A stretch of DNA of 15,973 nt from SIG575 sp045643165 (GTDB taxonomy: Bacteria; Bacillota; Clostridia; Oscillospirales; Acutalibacteraceae): the NCBI GenBank assembly GCA_045643165.1, contig JAZUKF010000158.1, forward strand, positions 1-15,973, written 5' to 3'. Under the pieces are notes generated by a model, which was not told the DNA's origin, ran no database searches, and saw only the letters and a program-made list of their open reading frames with translations. Made by a program: the position numbers and the translations under genes. Shown here piece after piece: positions 14,584 through 15,973 of the stretch; the stretch's first letter is position 1, and every line of letters starts with the position of its first letter.

Positions 14584-15825
14584 ATGAATAAGGTTCATAT
14601 TCTCGGCGGCGCTCAGACTGATTTTGAACGAAATTGGACAAAAGAAGGCAAAGGCATTGTCGCATTATTAAAGGAAGTAATGTCTGACGGCCTTGAAGAT
14701 GCCAATGTGGGTTTTGATGAAATAAAAAGATTGAATGAAGAAAATAAGGTTGCCTGTTTTGTAGGTAACTTTATTGCGGAACAGTATGTTCAGCAGGGAC
14801 ATTTAGGTGCAATGCTGACGGAAGTTGATCCCGCATTTTACGGTGTACCCTCTGCAAGATATGAAGCGGCTTGTGCTTCCGGCTCCGTTGCAATAGACAG
14901 TGCGGTAACGAAAATTATGGCAGGGGAGTATGATGTTGCCATCGTTGTGGGATGGGAACTTATGAAAACCGTAGATTCCAAAATCGGCGGAGATATTCTG
15001 GGACGTGCCGCTTTTTACGAAAAAGAAGGTAAAGGGATTGATTTGCCTTTCCCGAAACTTTTCGGAAGATTGGCTGATGAAATTCTCAATAAATATGATG
15101 TTGATGAAAAAAGATTTATGGATTGTCTTGCCCGAATTTCGGAGATAAATTATTCAAATGCAAAACGTAATCCTCTTGCACAGACAAGAAAATGGTTTAT
15201 GAATTTTGAGCAGGCTTCAAACAGAAATAACACTACCAACCCCATAGTCGGCGGCAGACTTGCCGTTTCCGATTGTTCACAGGTTACGGACGGTGCGGCT
15301 GTTGTAGTTTTGGCATCTGAAAAATATGTAAAAGAGCATAATCTGAAAACACCCGTTGTTAAGGGATACGGACACAGAGTCGCTCCCATGCTTTTTGATA
15401 AGAAAATCGAGGATGCAAAAAATTCCGAGTACATTCTTCCCTGGACAAGACAAGCGGTACTTGATGCGTATAAGAGAAGCGGATTGACCGTTGATGATAT
15501 TGATGTGTTTGAAACCCACGATTGCTTTACTTCCAGCGAATATGCCGCAATTTCCGCTTTCGGAATAACGCCTCCGGGCAAGGAATATGAAGCGGTTGAA
15601 AGCGGAAAGATTGCTTTTGACGGTGAAAAACCCATTAACCCAAGCGGAGGTTTGATAGGATGCGGTCATCCTGTAGGTGCTTCCGGAGTGAGAATGTTTT
15701 TGGATTTGTATAAACAGGTCAGCGGTAAAGCCGGGAAATATCAGGTCAAAGGTGCAAAGAACGGCTTGATGCATAACATCGGCGGCAGTGCAACAACGAA
15801 CTATGTTTATATTATAGGAAAATAA
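14584..15825 (+). CDS. SCP2-type thiolase (acetyl-CoA C-acyltransferase)
   Basis: Thiolase-superfamily enzyme, 413 residues, expected either to split 3-ketoacyl-CoA with CoA or to condense two acyl-CoA units. The nucleophile is C97 in EAACASGS; the other catalytic residues are H312 in FETHDCF and C360 with H362 in GCGHPVGASG. The HDCF form with no long N-terminal loop places it in the SCP2-thiolase branch, whose substrates are often unusual acyl groups. This branch also holds inactive members, but all catalytic residues are present here. The start has GGAGG (14573-14577), 6 nt before ATG. It follows the dehydrogenase by 18 bp and is the last gene before a strong terminator. Direction (breakdown or synthesis) cannot be read from sequence; the absence of acyl-CoA dehydrogenase and hydratase genes leans slightly toward synthesis. 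Confidence 0.9.
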   Translation: MNKVHILGGAQTDFERNWTKEGKGIVALLKEVMSDGLEDANVGFDEIKRLNEENKVACFVGNFIAEQYVQQGHLGAMLTEVDPAFYGVPSARYEAACASGSVAIDSAVTKIMAGEYDVAIVVGWELMKTVDSKIGGDILGRAAFYEKEGKGIDLPFPKLFGRLADEILNKYDVDEKRFMDCLARISEINYSNAKRNPLAQTRKWFMNFEQASNRNNTTNPIVGGRLAVSDCSQVTDGAAVVVLASEKYVKEHNLKTPVVKGYGHRVAPMLFDKKIEDAKNSEYILPWTRQAVLDAYKRSGLTVDDIDVFETHDCFTSSEYAAISAFGITPPGKEYEAVESGKIAFDGEKPINPSGGLIGCGHPVGASGVRMFLDLYKQVSGKAGKYQVKGAKNGLMHNIGGSATTNYVYIIGK

Positions 15826-15907
15826 AAATTTAAGGGACTGTCGCATTCGGCACAGACTTGCAAGGATACTTTTGTTTTTGACGGATAATTTTCCTGAATA
15901 CTGCATC

Positions 15908-15957
15908 AAACTCGCATCCGAATACGTCAGTATGCGAGATGCGAGTTTTCTTTGTCT
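15908..15957 (+). terminator. Strong Rho-independent terminator after the thiolase gene
   Basis: AAACTCGCATC (15908-15918) pairs perfectly with GATGCGAGTTT (15938-15948). The stem continues, past a bulged A and one mismatch, with CG and ATAC/GTAT to a GTCA loop (15926-15929). TTTTCTTTGTCTT follows. It lies 82 bp after the thiolase stop and ends the three-gene unit. Confidence 0.8.
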
Positions 15958-15973
15958 TCAAAAAAATTCTCTC

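Noticed and set aside
15277..15909. 210-codon open frame on the minus strand
   Set aside because: It lies almost wholly antisense to the thiolase gene, whose catalytic motifs are intact, and it begins inside the terminator hairpin; no recognisable family and no ribosome binding site.

Overview
The window looks like part of a low-to-medium GC chromosome from a Gram-positive member of the Bacillota, most likely class Clostridia and perhaps a gut-associated lineage. The reasons are A/T-rich codons and spacers, strong AGGAGG-type ribosome binding sites, a YerC-type TrpR-superfamily regulator, and a HisZ-dependent short-form HisG. This placement is an inference from gene content. All recognised genes lie on the + strand and are tightly packed. 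I see no rRNA, tRNA, CRISPR array, phage gene or insertion sequence.

Region 1 (1-3249) holds the 3' part of a MATE-family multidrug/solute exporter, cut by the left edge, and 16 bp later a GH36-type alpha-galactosidase. A long hairpin followed by Ts (3261-3303) closes this unit.

Region 2 (3250-12507) is a compact histidine operon: yerC-hisZ-hisG-hisD-hisC-hisB-hisH-hisA-hisF-hisIE, followed 17 bp later by a large HAD-superfamily phosphatase. Most neighbours overlap by 1-17 bp or abut, so translation is probably coupled. A promoter (TTGACT, 17 bp, TGG-TAATAT) precedes yerC and carries two inverted repeats, one over the -10 and one just upstream of the -35. This fits control by the operon's own TrpR-like protein rather than by a His T-box. 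The enzymes cover every step from PRPP and ATP to histidine except dephosphorylation of histidinol phosphate. No hisJ, hisK or hisN is present, and the HAD protein at the end of the operon is a natural candidate for that step.

Region 3 (12508-15973) is a three-gene unit with its own promoter, which carries two perfect palindromes: a PglD/NeuD-like left-handed beta-helix acyltransferase, a FadN-like 3-hydroxyacyl-CoA dehydrogenase without the hydratase half, and an SCP2-type thiolase. A strong hairpin terminator (15908-15957) follows. Acyl-CoA enzymes next to a sugar/amine acyltransferase is an unusual pairing. One testable reading is that the thiolase and dehydrogenase supply a 3-hydroxyacyl-CoA (for example 3-hydroxybutyryl-CoA) that the acyltransferase puts on an amino sugar or similar acceptor. 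That is inference only.
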